From positions 62,001 to 126,000 of the forward strand of contig NZ_JBAJMV010000005.1 of the NCBI RefSeq assembly GCF_036880965.1: a stretch of DNA of 64,000 bases, in the 5' to 3' direction. The DNA comes from JAUASW01 sp036880965. Its GTDB lineage: Bacteria > Pseudomonadota > Gammaproteobacteria > Burkholderiales > Burkholderiaceae_C. This document shows, one piece after another, positions 42,552-51,459 of this stretch. The notes beneath the pieces were generated by a model. It had not been told where the DNA came from. It did not search any database and worked only from the letters and a program-made list of their open reading frames with translations. The stretch's first letter is position 1; every line of letters begins with the position of its first letter. The position numbers were made by a program, and so were the translations under genes.

Positions 42552-43913
42552 CTATGGCCTGGGCAGCAGGGCCTGCCATTGCCGGCGATAGCTCGACAGG
42601 CCGGACAGCTGCAGCGGGGCTGCCAGGTGCTGCGAGGCTGCGGGCTGCTCGCCCCAGCGGTGCAGCATCCAGCCGCCGCAGGTCGTGCCGCTGCTGTCGT
42701 CCGACATGCTGACCCGCTGAGTGGGTCGAAGCGCAGCCAGCACGGCGCCAAACAGCGGGTTGCGGCCGAAGCTGCCTTCCACCACCACGGGGCCGCTGGC
42801 ATGGAGTGCGCCAAGGCAGTAGTCGGTCATCAGGGCGCAATAGAGCGTGGCCAGTGCCGCCTGCTCGGCCGGCGTCTTGGGCGCGGGGCCTTCAACGCGT
42901 CCGACCTGTCCGGCAAAGGGGCCGCCGGCTTCAGCAAAAGAGGGCAGGGCCAGCGTGCCTTGGTCGACCACGGCCTGCAGGTCGGCAATGGTGAACGCCG
43001 CCGGCTCTCCGCCCGCCAGTGCAGCAAACTCGCGGCCGCCCATGAAGCGCATGCAGGGCACGGCCTGGCCATGCACATCGACATTGGCCAGCATGTCCTG
43101 CCGCTCATCGAGTTGCGGGCTCGCGCTGCGCAGCGCTGCGGCGATCACCCAGGTGCCGGTGGAGAGCACGGTGACCGGCTCCTGCGATTGCAGGTAGCGC
43201 AAGAGCGAGGCATTGCTGTCGTGGATGCCGCAGACGACCTGGCAATCGGCCGGCAGGCCGGTGGCGCGGGCGACTTCGGGAAGCAGCGGGCCGAGCGGGG
43301 TCCAGGCGGCTTGCAGGGGCGGGAACTTGTCTTCCCATCCCAAGGCGCTCACCAGCGAGGAATAGCTCCTTGCTTGCGGGTTCCACAAGTCCGTATGGCA
43401 GCCGAGCGAAGTCAGCTCGCTTGCCGCCACGCCGCTGAAGCGCCAGGCCCAGTACTGCGGATACATCAGCACATGGCGGCTGCGCGCAAACTCGACCGGA
43501 AAGTGCGCGGCCAGCCAGGCCAGTTGCCGGCCGAGGTTGAGCCCGGCCGGCAGCTCGGGCGACAAGGTTTCAGCGAAGGCCGGGCGCTTGCTGCGGTAGC
43601 TCTCTTCGGGCGGCGTGAACTCGTAGTCCAGCACCGGCAGCACGAGGCCTTGTTCATTGACCATCGCCGCCGTCGCGCCATGCGTCACCGGCACGATGGC
43701 GGTGATGCGAGCCTGGGCGGCGAAGTGCTGCAGCGTCTCCAGCATCCAGGGCCAGAGGCCTTCGACATCCAGATGCGGATAGGGGCCGCTCTGCAAGACG
43801 ACGTTGGGCCGGCGTTGCTCCTGGAGCACGCGACCATCGCGGCCGAGCAGGCTCAGCTTGCTGTTGGTCTTGCCGATGTCGAGGACGACGGTTGCTTCTT
43901 CTTCCATTTTCAT
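42552..43913 (-). CDS. rhaK: FGGY-family carbohydrate kinase, rhamnulokinase-like
   Basis: The protein has 453 residues with the FGGY/ASKHA kinase fold: phosphate-1 motif VVLDIGKTNSKLSLL at the N-terminus, substrate region HDSNASLLRYL, phosphate-2-like VLSTGTWVIA, adenosine region VVVEGSFGRNPLFGAVL and a C-terminal GTTCGGWML. In beta- and alphaproteobacteria this kinase type accompanies rhaDE, rhaI and rhaM, so the substrate is most likely L-rhamnulose (product rhamnulose-1-phosphate); L-fuculose is an alternative. It lies beyond the repeat element and is divergent from the secreted serine hydrolase gene. Confidence 0.82.
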   Translation of the reverse strand: MKMEEEATVVLDIGKTNSKLSLLGRDGRVLQEQRRPNVVLQSGPYPHLDVEGLWPWMLETLQHFAAQARITAIVPVTHGATAAMVNEQGLVLPVLDYEFTPPEESYRSKRPAFAETLSPELPAGLNLGRQLAWLAAHFPVEFARSRHVLMYPQYWAWRFSGVAASELTSLGCHTDLWNPQARSYSSLVSALGWEDKFPPLQAAWTPLGPLLPEVARATGLPADCQVVCGIHDSNASLLRYLQSQEPVTVLSTGTWVIAAALRSASPQLDERQDMLANVDVHGQAVPCMRFMGGREFAALAGGEPAAFTIADLQAVVDQGTLALPSFAEAGGPFAGQVGRVEGPAPKTPAEQAALATLYCALMTDYCLGALHASGPVVVEGSFGRNPLFGAVLAALRPTQRVSMSDDSSGTTCGGWMLHRWGEQPAASQHLAAPLQLSGLSSYRRQWQALLPRP

Positions 43914-44051
43914 GAGGCGAATGCTGCCAGCAAGCGTGGCCCAGCATCATGCCCTGCGCGCGATGAGCGCATTTCTCGCATGCGAATGATTGTTTGACCG
44001 GGCCTGAAACAGGGACACTCTTCGCGCGTCGAACTTCCGGGCCGTATCGAG
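43914..44051. promoter_or_regulatory. Divergent promoter region of rhaK and the serine hydrolase gene
   Basis: This 138-bp gap contains a perfect 10-bp palindrome TCGCATGCGA (43976-43985) directly followed by ATGATTG. The 8-mer AATGATTG (43985-43992) also occurs inside the palindrome in front of the deoR-type gene (46347-46354). A shared regulator is possible. The match is short. Confidence 0.4.
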
Positions 44052-45317
44052 ATGATCAGAAAGATGAATCTGTGTGCCGCGCTGCTGCTGGGCCTGAGCC
44101 TGATCAGCGCGCCACTGCAGGCCGCCAAGCCGGCCGAGCTGACGCCCGGAGGCTTCTCGGTCCAGCGCCTGCAGCGCCTGGATGCCGTGGTCGAGGGGGA
44201 GGTGAAACAGCAGCAGATCGCCGGCGCCATCGTCTACATCGCCCGTGATGGCAAGCCGGTGCATTTCAAGACCTACGGCCAGCAGGACATCGAGAGCGGC
44301 AAGCCCATGCAGAAGGATGCGATCTTTCGCATCGCTTCGATGAGCAAGGCGCTGACGAGCGTGGCCGCGATGATTCTTTACGAGGAAGGACATTTCCTCC
44401 TGAAGGACCCGGTGGCGAAGTTCATTCCGGCCTTCGCGAACTCGGTCGTCGCTGTGCCGGCGCCCGCTGGCTCCGGCCAGGCCTACGTGACCGAGAAGCT
44501 GCGCCGCCCGATCACGATCCGCGACCTGCTGCGCCACACGGCCGGCATGACCTACGGCAGCGGCCTGGCCAGTGCCGAGTACAAACGAGCCGGCCTGGCC
44601 GACTGGTACCTGCTCGACAAGGACGAAACCCTGGAGCAGATGGTCGACCGCCTGGCTGCCCTGCCTTTGCACGGCCAACCCGGTGAGGCCTTTCAGTACG
44701 GCTACGCAACCGACGTGCTGGGCCGCGTGATCGAGGTGATTTCAGGCATGCCGCTGGACCGATTCATCGCGGAGCGCATCACCGGGCCCTTGAAGATGCC
44801 CGACACCAGCTTCTTCCTGCCGCCCGAGAAGACCGCGCGGCTCGCGAATGTCTACGGTATGGAAGGCGGCAGGCTGGTGCTGAAGGAGACGGCGGCGAAG
44901 AGCGATTTCGTCAACGGCCCGAAGCGCCTCTTGTCTGGCGGCGCCGGGATGCTCTCGACCACGACCGACTACGCGCGCCTCCTGCAGATGCTCCTGAACG
45001 GCGGCGAGCTCGATGGCGTGCGCCTGCTGGCGCCCAAGACCGTGGCGCTGATGCATGCCAATCACACCGGCGACAAGTACCGCAGCATCGACGGCGACGG
45101 CTTCGGCCTGGGTTTCTGGACCATCGGCGACGTGGGCATCAGCGGCGAGATGGGCTCGGTGGGCGCCTATGGCTGGGGCAGCGCCTACTTCCCGCAGTAC
45201 GTGGTCGACCCGAAGGAGCGGCTGATCCTGATCTTCATGACCCAGCACCGCCCGGCCGGCAATTCCACGCTGAACCAGCGCATCAAGGTGCTGACCTACC
45301 AGGCGCTGGTCAGGTAG
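44052..45317 (+). CDS. Secreted serine hydrolase, class C beta-lactamase family
   Basis: The protein has 421 residues. The signal peptide (NLCAALLLGLSLISAPLQAA) is followed by a beta-lactamase-like domain: SMSK (Ser96, Lys99), the tyrosine region YGYATD (about 216-221) and a C-terminal third-box region GAYGWGSAYF. Within a pectin/rhamnose locus an esterase role (deacetylation of the polymer) is more likely than peptide or antibiotic hydrolysis, but this is inference. It ends 9 bp from the convergent DeoR gene. Confidence 0.85.
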   Translation: MIRKMNLCAALLLGLSLISAPLQAAKPAELTPGGFSVQRLQRLDAVVEGEVKQQQIAGAIVYIARDGKPVHFKTYGQQDIESGKPMQKDAIFRIASMSKALTSVAAMILYEEGHFLLKDPVAKFIPAFANSVVAVPAPAGSGQAYVTEKLRRPITIRDLLRHTAGMTYGSGLASAEYKRAGLADWYLLDKDETLEQMVDRLAALPLHGQPGEAFQYGYATDVLGRVIEVISGMPLDRFIAERITGPLKMPDTSFFLPPEKTARLANVYGMEGGRLVLKETAAKSDFVNGPKRLLSGGAGMLSTTTDYARLLQMLLNGGELDGVRLLAPKTVALMHANHTGDKYRSIDGDGFGLGFWTIGDVGISGEMGSVGAYGWGSAYFPQYVVDPKERLILIFMTQHRPAGNSTLNQRIKVLTYQALVR

Positions 45318-45326
45318 ACCGCCCCA

Positions 45327-46181
45327 TCAGAATCGATCATTCGCCGCCAGCGGGAACTCGCTCGAGGACTCGAAGTCGGCGGAGCCGCTGTCCTGCTCCA
45401 GCGGCTCCGGCGCCACGGTCACGACCTTGACGCCTTCGTGCTCCAGCGCCTGCACCGCGCCGTCGCTGGCGCCGGTGTCGGTGATCACGCAGGACACGCG
45501 GTTCAGCCCGCACAGGATGAGGCCGGCGCGGCGCGCGAACTTGGAGCTGTCCACCAGCACGATCAGCTCGTCGGTCTGGCTGATCAGGCGCTTCTCGGCC
45601 TGGATCAGTAGCGGGTCGGCTTCCATCAGCCCCAGCAGCGAGAGCCCGTAGACGCCCATGAACATCTTGGCGGCGTAGTGGTGCTGGGTGATGTCGTTGT
45701 CGAACGGGCTCAGGATGACGTTTTGCTCGCGGTAGACCTTGCCGCCCGGCAGGATGATCTCGTTGTCGCTCGAAACCAGCAGCCGCTCGGCCATCAGGAA
45801 TGAGTTGGTGAGTATCTTGAGCTGCTTCTCGACCAGAAACTCCACCATCATGTAGGTGGTGGTGCCGCCATTGATGATGATGGTTTCGCCGTCATTGCAC
45901 ATGCTGCTGGCATGGCGGGCAATGGCGCGCTTTTCAGCGGCGCGATTCTGGATATTGTTCTGGAATGTTTCGCTGGACAGCGTGAATTGCCGCTTTTTCT
46001 GCTGCAGTTTCGCGGCGCCGCCGCGGGTGCGGGTCAATTGATTCTTTGCGGCCAGCCAGCCGATATCCCGGCGCACCGTGGCGGCAGAAGCAGATAACCA
46101 TTCGGTCAATTCCTGGACGCTGGCATGCTGATGCTCGTTGAGCAGTTTGAGCAAACGCTTGTGGCGCTTGTGATTGATCAT
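45327..46181 (-). CDS. DeoR/GlpR family transcriptional regulator of the rhamnose locus
   Basis: The protein has 284 residues. The N-terminal DeoR helix-turn-helix covers about 20-45 (SVQELTEWLSASAATVRRDI), followed by the basic LTRTRGGA segment. The C-terminal sugar-phosphate-binding DeoRC domain has IIINGGTTTYMMVEFL, ILTNSFLMAE, LPGGKVY and the KRLISQTDELIVLVDSSKF pocket. It is divergent from the rhaDE operon across 411 bp rich in short inverted repeats. The likely effector is a rhamnulose or rhamnulose-phosphate species (inference). Confidence 0.92.
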   Translation of the reverse strand: MINHKRHKRLLKLLNEHQHASVQELTEWLSASAATVRRDIGWLAAKNQLTRTRGGAAKLQQKKRQFTLSSETFQNNIQNRAAEKRAIARHASSMCNDGETIIINGGTTTYMMVEFLVEKQLKILTNSFLMAERLLVSSDNEIILPGGKVYREQNVILSPFDNDITQHHYAAKMFMGVYGLSLLGLMEADPLLIQAEKRLISQTDELIVLVDSSKFARRAGLILCGLNRVSCVITDTGASDGAVQALEHEGVKVVTVAPEPLEQDSGSADFESSSEFPLAANDRF

Positions 46182-46592
46182 GAAATCACCTCGGATACTG
46201 GCGCTGGCAAAGCAATCAGGCGAGCAGCGGAATCACCAGCCGGCTCCGCCTGTTCACCGCGCTCATGAGCCTGGCCGCCAGGCCCATGCGGCGGAACCGA
46301 AGTTACGCCAGCAGGCGGCCATGGTCAATCGCCAATCGCTCAAATCAATGATTGATTCATGGCGAATGTCTGCGCAATCAATGCGCAAAGCGTGATTGCG
46401 ATTGTTGCGCCGCCGCATTTCAATCATTCATTTGCGCATCTTGCTATCACTCATTGACTTGATTGCTTCTGCATTGACACCTCTTTCGCCCTGGCCTCTA
46501 CTGGCGTCCATTGCAGCGGAACCTGGCCGCGCCGCCGCCCGCCGGGTGAGCGAAGCAGGGTTTTGCGGGTCAGTTTCAACCACGGTCAAATC
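46182..46592. promoter_or_regulatory. Divergent regulatory region between deoR-type gene and rhaDE operon
   Basis: This 411-bp gap is AT-richer than its surroundings from about 46320 to 46490. It holds a perfect palindrome AATCAATgATTGATT (46343-46357), an inverted repeat GCAATCA-N12-TGATTGC (46374-46399), and further AATCATT, ATTGA and TGATTG words to about 46480. These are the best candidate operators for the DeoR-type regulator. No small gene is convincing here. Confidence 0.6.
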
Positions 46593-48695
46593 ATGAATGC
46601 ACTGAATACGGGCAAGGATTCCATCAATTCCTTGTGGGACGACAAAATTGCCGCCACCATGAGCGAGCCGGAATTGCTCTTGTATCGCTCGAATCTCCTC
46701 GGTTCGGATTTCCGGATCACCAATTTCGGCGGCGGCAATACCTCGGCCAAGGTGATGATGGCGGACTATCTGACCGGCGAACAGGTCGAGGTCCTGTGGG
46801 TCAAGGGTTCGGGTGGTGACCTGGGCAGCATCAAGATCGACGGTTTCTCGACGCTGTACCTGGAGAAACTCAAGGGCTTGAAGAATCGCTACCGCGGCCT
46901 TGATCTCGAAGACGAGATGGTCGACTACCTGCCGCACTGCACCTTCAACCTGAATCCGCGCGCCGCGAGTATCGACACGCCGTTGCATGCCTATATCCAG
47001 CGCAAGCATGTGGACCACATGCACCCGGACGCGATCATCGCGATCGCGGCCTGCGCCAACAGCAAGGCGCTGACGCAGAAGATCTTCGAAGGCGAGCTCG
47101 GCTGGCTGCCCTGGCAGCGCCCCGGTTTCGACCTGGGCCTGAAGCTGGAGGCGCTCTCGACCGAGCAGCCGCACTTGAAGGGCATCATCCTGGAAGGCCA
47201 CGGTCTCTTCACCTGGGGCGACACGGCCAAGGGCTGCTACGAGAACACCCTGGACATGATCCGCCGCGCCGAGAGCTGGCTGAACGCCAACAGCAAGCAG
47301 CCGGCCTTTGGCGGTGCCAAGGCGCCGGTGCTGGCCGCTGAAGAGCGTGCGGCAATTGCCGCCAAGCTGATGCCGCTCCTGCGCGGCAAGATCGGCAAGA
47401 CCGAATTCAAGCTCGGCCACTTCGACGACAGCGCTGCCGTGCTGGAATTCGTCTGCAGTCAAGACCTGGCACCGCTGGCGGCGCTGGGCACCTCCTGCCC
47501 CGACCATTTCCTGCGCACCAAGATCCGCCCGCTGGTGGTGGACTTCGACCCGGCCAACCCCGATCTGGACAAGACCGTGGCCGGGCTGGACGCCGCGCTG
47601 GAGGCCTACCGTGCCGACTACATCGGCTACTACGAGCGCTGCAAGCATGCCAACAGCCCGGCCGTTCGCGATGCCAACCCGATCATCTACCTGATCCCCG
47701 GCGTGGGCATGCTGTCCTTCGCCAAGGACAAGGCCACGGCCCGCATCGCCTCGGAGTTCTACATCAACGCCATCAACGTGATGCGTGGCGCCAATGGCGT
47801 GGACAAGTATGTGGGCCTCTCTGAGCAGGAAGCCTTCAACATCGAGTACTGGCTGCTCGAAGAAGCCAAGCTGCAGCGCATGCCCAAGCCCAAGAGCCTG
47901 GCCGGCCGCGTGGCCCTGGTGACCGGCGGTGCCGGCGGCATCGGCCAGGCTGTTGCGCGCCAACTGCTGCGCGAAGGCGCCTGCGTGATGCTGACCGACA
48001 TCGACACCGAAGCGCTGGCCGCCGCTCAGAAGGATCTGGTCAAGAGCTTCGGCGCCGACAGCGTGGCCACGGTGCAGGCCGACATCACCGGTGAAGCGGC
48101 TGTCGAGACCATCATCGCCGCCACGTCGCTGCGCTTTGGCGGCCTGGACATTCTGGTGTCGAACGCCGGCATCGCTTCGGCCGCGCCGCTGGAAGACACC
48201 TCGCTGGAAGTCTGGCAGCGCAACCAGAGCATCCTCGTGACCGGCTACTTCCTGGTCAGCCGCGCTGCGTTCCGCCTGATGAAGCAACAAAAGACCGGCG
48301 GCAGCATGGTCTTCGTGGCCAGCAAGAATGGCCTCGTGGCTTCGGCAGGCGCATCGGCCTACTGCACCGCCAAGGCGGCCGAGATCCACCTGGCCCGCTG
48401 CATCGCACTTGAAGGCGCGAGCGAAGGCATCCGGGTCAACGTGGTGAACCCGGACGCCGTGATCCGCGGCTCGCGCATCTGGGACGGCAAGTGGAAGGAA
48501 GAGCGCGCCGCCTCGAACAAGATCGAGGCCGACGATGTGGAAGAGTTCTACCGCAAGCGCAGCATGCTCAAGCTGGGCGTGCTGCCGGAAGACATCGCCG
48601 AGGCCGTGTACTTCCTGGCCAGCGACAAGGCGGCCAAGAGCACGGGCAACATCCTCAATGTGGATGCCGGCAACGCCGCGGCATTCACCCGCTGA
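46593..48695 (+). CDS. rhaDE: Bifunctional rhamnulose-1-phosphate aldolase / short-chain (lactaldehyde) dehydrogenase
   Basis: The protein has 700 residues. The N-terminal class II aldolase/adducin-like domain (about 1-420) contains the metal-binding HMHPDAI and EGHGLFTWG segments. The C-terminal SDR domain (about 430-700) has VTGGAGGIGQ from Val443, NAGIAS, and the catalytic Tyr590 in YCTAK. This fusion (RhaD/RhaE) cleaves rhamnulose-1-phosphate to dihydroxyacetone phosphate and L-lactaldehyde and oxidises the aldehyde to lactate. The start ATG 46593 gives MNALNTGKDSINSLW, the family start; no strong Shine-Dalgarno is visible. First gene of a five-gene operon. Confidence 0.95.
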   Translation: MNALNTGKDSINSLWDDKIAATMSEPELLLYRSNLLGSDFRITNFGGGNTSAKVMMADYLTGEQVEVLWVKGSGGDLGSIKIDGFSTLYLEKLKGLKNRYRGLDLEDEMVDYLPHCTFNLNPRAASIDTPLHAYIQRKHVDHMHPDAIIAIAACANSKALTQKIFEGELGWLPWQRPGFDLGLKLEALSTEQPHLKGIILEGHGLFTWGDTAKGCYENTLDMIRRAESWLNANSKQPAFGGAKAPVLAAEERAAIAAKLMPLLRGKIGKTEFKLGHFDDSAAVLEFVCSQDLAPLAALGTSCPDHFLRTKIRPLVVDFDPANPDLDKTVAGLDAALEAYRADYIGYYERCKHANSPAVRDANPIIYLIPGVGMLSFAKDKATARIASEFYINAINVMRGANGVDKYVGLSEQEAFNIEYWLLEEAKLQRMPKPKSLAGRVALVTGGAGGIGQAVARQLLREGACVMLTDIDTEALAAAQKDLVKSFGADSVATVQADITGEAAVETIIAATSLRFGGLDILVSNAGIASAAPLEDTSLEVWQRNQSILVTGYFLVSRAAFRLMKQQKTGGSMVFVASKNGLVASAGASAYCTAKAAEIHLARCIALEGASEGIRVNVVNPDAVIRGSRIWDGKWKEERAASNKIEADDVEEFYRKRSMLKLGVLPEDIAEAVYFLASDKAAKSTGNILNVDAGNAAAFTR

Positions 48696-48753
48696 ACATT
48701 GCACTGACCATCGCACTGCAGCGACAGACAAGCAAAGAGATCCGGAGACAAGA

Positions 48754-50049
48754 ATGGACTACGTCATCAACACCAGCCTGGTGCAGCAGCACAACGCCGT
48801 TCTGCGCGCCGACCTCGAGGCCGACTATGCGGCGCTGGCCGGCACGCTGGCCCGCCGCGGGCAAGACATCGAGAAGCTCACCACCCTGGCCCAGGGTTTT
48901 CAGGTGGCGCTGCCGAGCTGGGGCGTGGGCACCGGCGGCACGCGCTTCGCGCGCTTCCCCGGCGTGGGTGAGCCGCGCAATGTGGAGGAGAAGCTGGCCG
49001 ACTGCGCCGTCATCAACCAGCTGACGGGTGCCACGCCGCTCGTCTCCCTGCATTTCCCCTGGGACAAGCCGAGCGACCCGAAGGCGCTGTTCGAGCGGGC
49101 GAAAAGCCTGGGCCTGTCGTTCGACGCGGTCAACTCCAACACCTTCCAGGACCAGGCCGGCCAGGCCCACACCTACAAGTACGGCAGCCTCACGGCGATG
49201 AGCGCCGCCGCGCGCGAGCAGGCGGTGCAGCACAACATCGAGTGCATCGAGCTGGGCCGCCAACTGGGCTCCAAGGGCCTGACCGTGTGGGTGGGCGATG
49301 GCGCCAACTTCCCCGGCCAGAGCAACCTGCGCGGCGCGCTGGAGCGCTACCTCGACAGCATGCGCGGCATCTACGCGGCGCTGCCGGCCGACTGGCTGAT
49401 GTACATCGAGCACAAGCTGTTCGAGCCGGCCTTCTACGCCACCACGATTGCCGACTGGGGCACCAGCTTCGCCTGCGCGCAAACGCTGGGCGAGAAGGCC
49501 AAGTGCCTGGTCGACCTGGGCCACCACGCGCCCAACACCAACATCGAAATGATCGTGGCGCGCCTGGCCCAGTTCGGCAAGCTCGGCGGTTTCCACTTCA
49601 ACGACAGCAAGTACGGTGACGACGATCTGGACTCGGGCTCCATTGACCCGTTCCAGCTCTTCCTGGTGTTCAACGAGCTGGCCGATGCGGCGCTGCGCGA
49701 TGGCCCTGCCTTCAAGCCGGCCTACATGCTGGACCAGTCGCACAACGTGACCGATCCGATCGAAAGCCTGATGAGCAGCGCGGTCGAAGTGCAGCGCGCC
49801 TACGTGCAGGCTGCGCTGGTGGACCGCATTGCGCTCGCCGGCTTCCAGGAAGCGAACGACGTGCACCAGGCCGCGCAGACCCTCAAGCGCGCCTTCCGCA
49901 CCGACGTGAGCCCCATCCTCGCCATGGCCCGCATGCGCAGCGGCGCGGCGGTGGACCCGGTGGCCTGCTACCGCACCGTGGGCTACCGTGCGCAGAAGGC
50001 GGCGGAGCGTCCGGCCAAGGCCGGAGCGAGCGGCAGCGGCATCGTCTGA
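48754..50049 (+). CDS. rhaI: L-rhamnose isomerase (L-rhamnose catabolism isomerase type)
   Basis: The protein has 431 residues of the TIM-barrel sugar-isomerase type found with RhaDE in alpha- and betaproteobacteria. Metal-binding and active-site segments are WVGDGANFPGQ, YIEHKLFEPAFY, VDLGHHAPNTNIEM, GGFHFNDSKYGDDDLDSGS and MLDQSHNVTDPIESL. It interconverts L-rhamnose and L-rhamnulose. CCGGAGACAAGA places a good ribosome binding site before ATG 48754; the longer in-frame ORF overlaps rhaDE and is not used. 58 bp after rhaDE. Confidence 0.95.
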   Translation: MDYVINTSLVQQHNAVLRADLEADYAALAGTLARRGQDIEKLTTLAQGFQVALPSWGVGTGGTRFARFPGVGEPRNVEEKLADCAVINQLTGATPLVSLHFPWDKPSDPKALFERAKSLGLSFDAVNSNTFQDQAGQAHTYKYGSLTAMSAAAREQAVQHNIECIELGRQLGSKGLTVWVGDGANFPGQSNLRGALERYLDSMRGIYAALPADWLMYIEHKLFEPAFYATTIADWGTSFACAQTLGEKAKCLVDLGHHAPNTNIEMIVARLAQFGKLGGFHFNDSKYGDDDLDSGSIDPFQLFLVFNELADAALRDGPAFKPAYMLDQSHNVTDPIESLMSSAVEVQRAYVQAALVDRIALAGFQEANDVHQAAQTLKRAFRTDVSPILAMARMRSGAAVDPVACYRTVGYRAQKAAERPAKAGASGSGIV

Positions 50050-50056
50050 GGCCTGG

Positions 50057-51442
50057 GTGGCTGAAGCTCTGCAGGCGCAGGACTTCGGCGCCGTTGGCGA
50101 TGGCTGCATGCTGAACACGGCCGCCATCCAGGCGGCCATCGACGCGGCGGCTCTTGCTGGTGGCCGCGTCGTCTTCGCGCCGGGTGTCTATCTCACCGGC
50201 GCCATCTTCCTGAAGAGCGGCGTGACGCTGCAGCTGGACCGCGGCGTCACCTTGCTTGGCTCGCAAGCGCTGGCCGACTACCCGCTCATGCCCACGCGCA
50301 TCGCCGGCATCGAGATGGTCTGGCCGGCGGCGCTGGTCAATGTCTGCGCGCAGCAGAGCGTCTCCATCACGGGCGAAGGTTGCATCGACGGCGATGGCCA
50401 GGTCTTCTGGGACAGCTACTGGCTTCTCCGCCGCCGCTACGAGCCGCTCGGCCTGCGCTGGGCCTCCGACTACGACGCGCAGCGGCCGCGGCTCTTGCAG
50501 ATCTACGAATCATTCGACGTGCAGGTGGGCGGCGGCCTGCTCCTGCGCCGCGCCGGCTTCTGGGGCTTGCACATCTGCTACTCGGAGCAGGTGACGGTGG
50601 ACGGCGTCGTCATCCGCAACAACGGCGACGAAGGCCAGCGCGGCCCGTCGACCGACGGCATCGACATCGATTCCTCGCGCCACGTGCTGGTGCAGAACGC
50701 CGATATCGCCGTCAACGACGATGCGCTGGTGCTGAAGGCGGGCCGCGATGCCGATGGCCTGCGCGTGGCCGAGTGCTGCGAGCACATCGTCATCCGCGAC
50801 TGCATCGTGCGCGAAGGCGCGGCAGGCATCACCTTCGGCAGCGAATGCTCGGGTGGCTTTCGCGACATCGAGGTCCGCGGCATCGAGGTGCATGCGCCGG
50901 TGCCGGTGGGCATCCTCTTCAAGTCGGCGCCGACACGGGGTGGCTTTGCGGAACGCTTGACGCTGCGCGACATCAAGCTGATCGACGTGCCCGTGGTGCT
51001 GCGCGCCACGATGAACTGGAACCCCGGCTACAGCCGCGCGGAGATTCCGGCTGGCATGGCGGACGTGCCCGCCCATTGGCGCGTGATTGCCAAGCCGGTG
51101 AGCGCCGAGGACGGCCGCACGCGCATCGCTGATGTGCGGGTCTCCGGCCTGCAGGCGCGCGGCGCACAGCTCGCCTTCGAGGTGGAGGGCGTGGCGCAGG
51201 CGCCGCTCGCCGGCTTCCGCTTTGACTGTATCGACATCGAAGCGCAGCGCGGCGGCTACATCTACGGCGCCAAGGACTGGCTGTTCAGCGACGCGAAGAT
51301 CGTGCTGCTGGCCGGTGAACCCGTCGCCCTGCCCAACGACCAAGACGTGCAAGGCCTGCCCAGCAAGACCTGGCACTTGCAGGCATCGCTGAACAAGCCC
51401 GACCCGTCGCTGCAAAGCTTCGCGGTCCAGGATGTTTCCTGA
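50057..51442 (+). CDS. Glycoside hydrolase family 28-like protein, no signal peptide, atypical active site
   Basis: The protein has about 461 residues and a right-handed beta-helix of the polygalacturonase/rhamnogalacturonase family. The N-terminal part QDFGAVGDG...NTAAIQAAID is typical of pectinases. Family segments are TDGIDIDSS (199-207) and VNDDALVLKAG (Asp221, Asp222). The positions usually holding the polygalacturonase His (GHG) read REGAAGITFGSE (252-263), and the RIK motif reads ILFKS (286-290), so canonical His and Arg are missing. This resembles rhamnogalacturonase-type rather than polygalacturonase-type members. Translation likely starts at GTG 50057 after GAGG; an upstream GTG at 49988 would overlap rhaI. 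With no signal it should act on imported oligosaccharides in the cytoplasm. Confidence 0.85.
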   Translation: MAEALQAQDFGAVGDGCMLNTAAIQAAIDAAALAGGRVVFAPGVYLTGAIFLKSGVTLQLDRGVTLLGSQALADYPLMPTRIAGIEMVWPAALVNVCAQQSVSITGEGCIDGDGQVFWDSYWLLRRRYEPLGLRWASDYDAQRPRLLQIYESFDVQVGGGLLLRRAGFWGLHICYSEQVTVDGVVIRNNGDEGQRGPSTDGIDIDSSRHVLVQNADIAVNDDALVLKAGRDADGLRVAECCEHIVIRDCIVREGAAGITFGSECSGGFRDIEVRGIEVHAPVPVGILFKSAPTRGGFAERLTLRDIKLIDVPVVLRATMNWNPGYSRAEIPAGMADVPAHWRVIAKPVSAEDGRTRIADVRVSGLQARGAQLAFEVEGVAQAPLAGFRFDCIDIEAQRGGYIYGAKDWLFSDAKIVLLAGEPVALPNDQDVQGLPSKTWHLQASLNKPDPSLQSFAVQDVS

Positions 51443-51459
51443 AATCTGAGGTGAACGAG

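Noticed and set aside
41908..42814. Several 65-237 codon frames on both strands in the repeat region
   Set aside because: Peptides from opposite strands and frames repeat the same words because the DNA is an inverted repeat; they overlap the element and the kinase gene and lack initiation signals.
46428..48731. 767-codon minus-strand frame opposite rhaDE
   Set aside because: The plus strand encodes a complete bifunctional enzyme; the antisense product shows no family motif.
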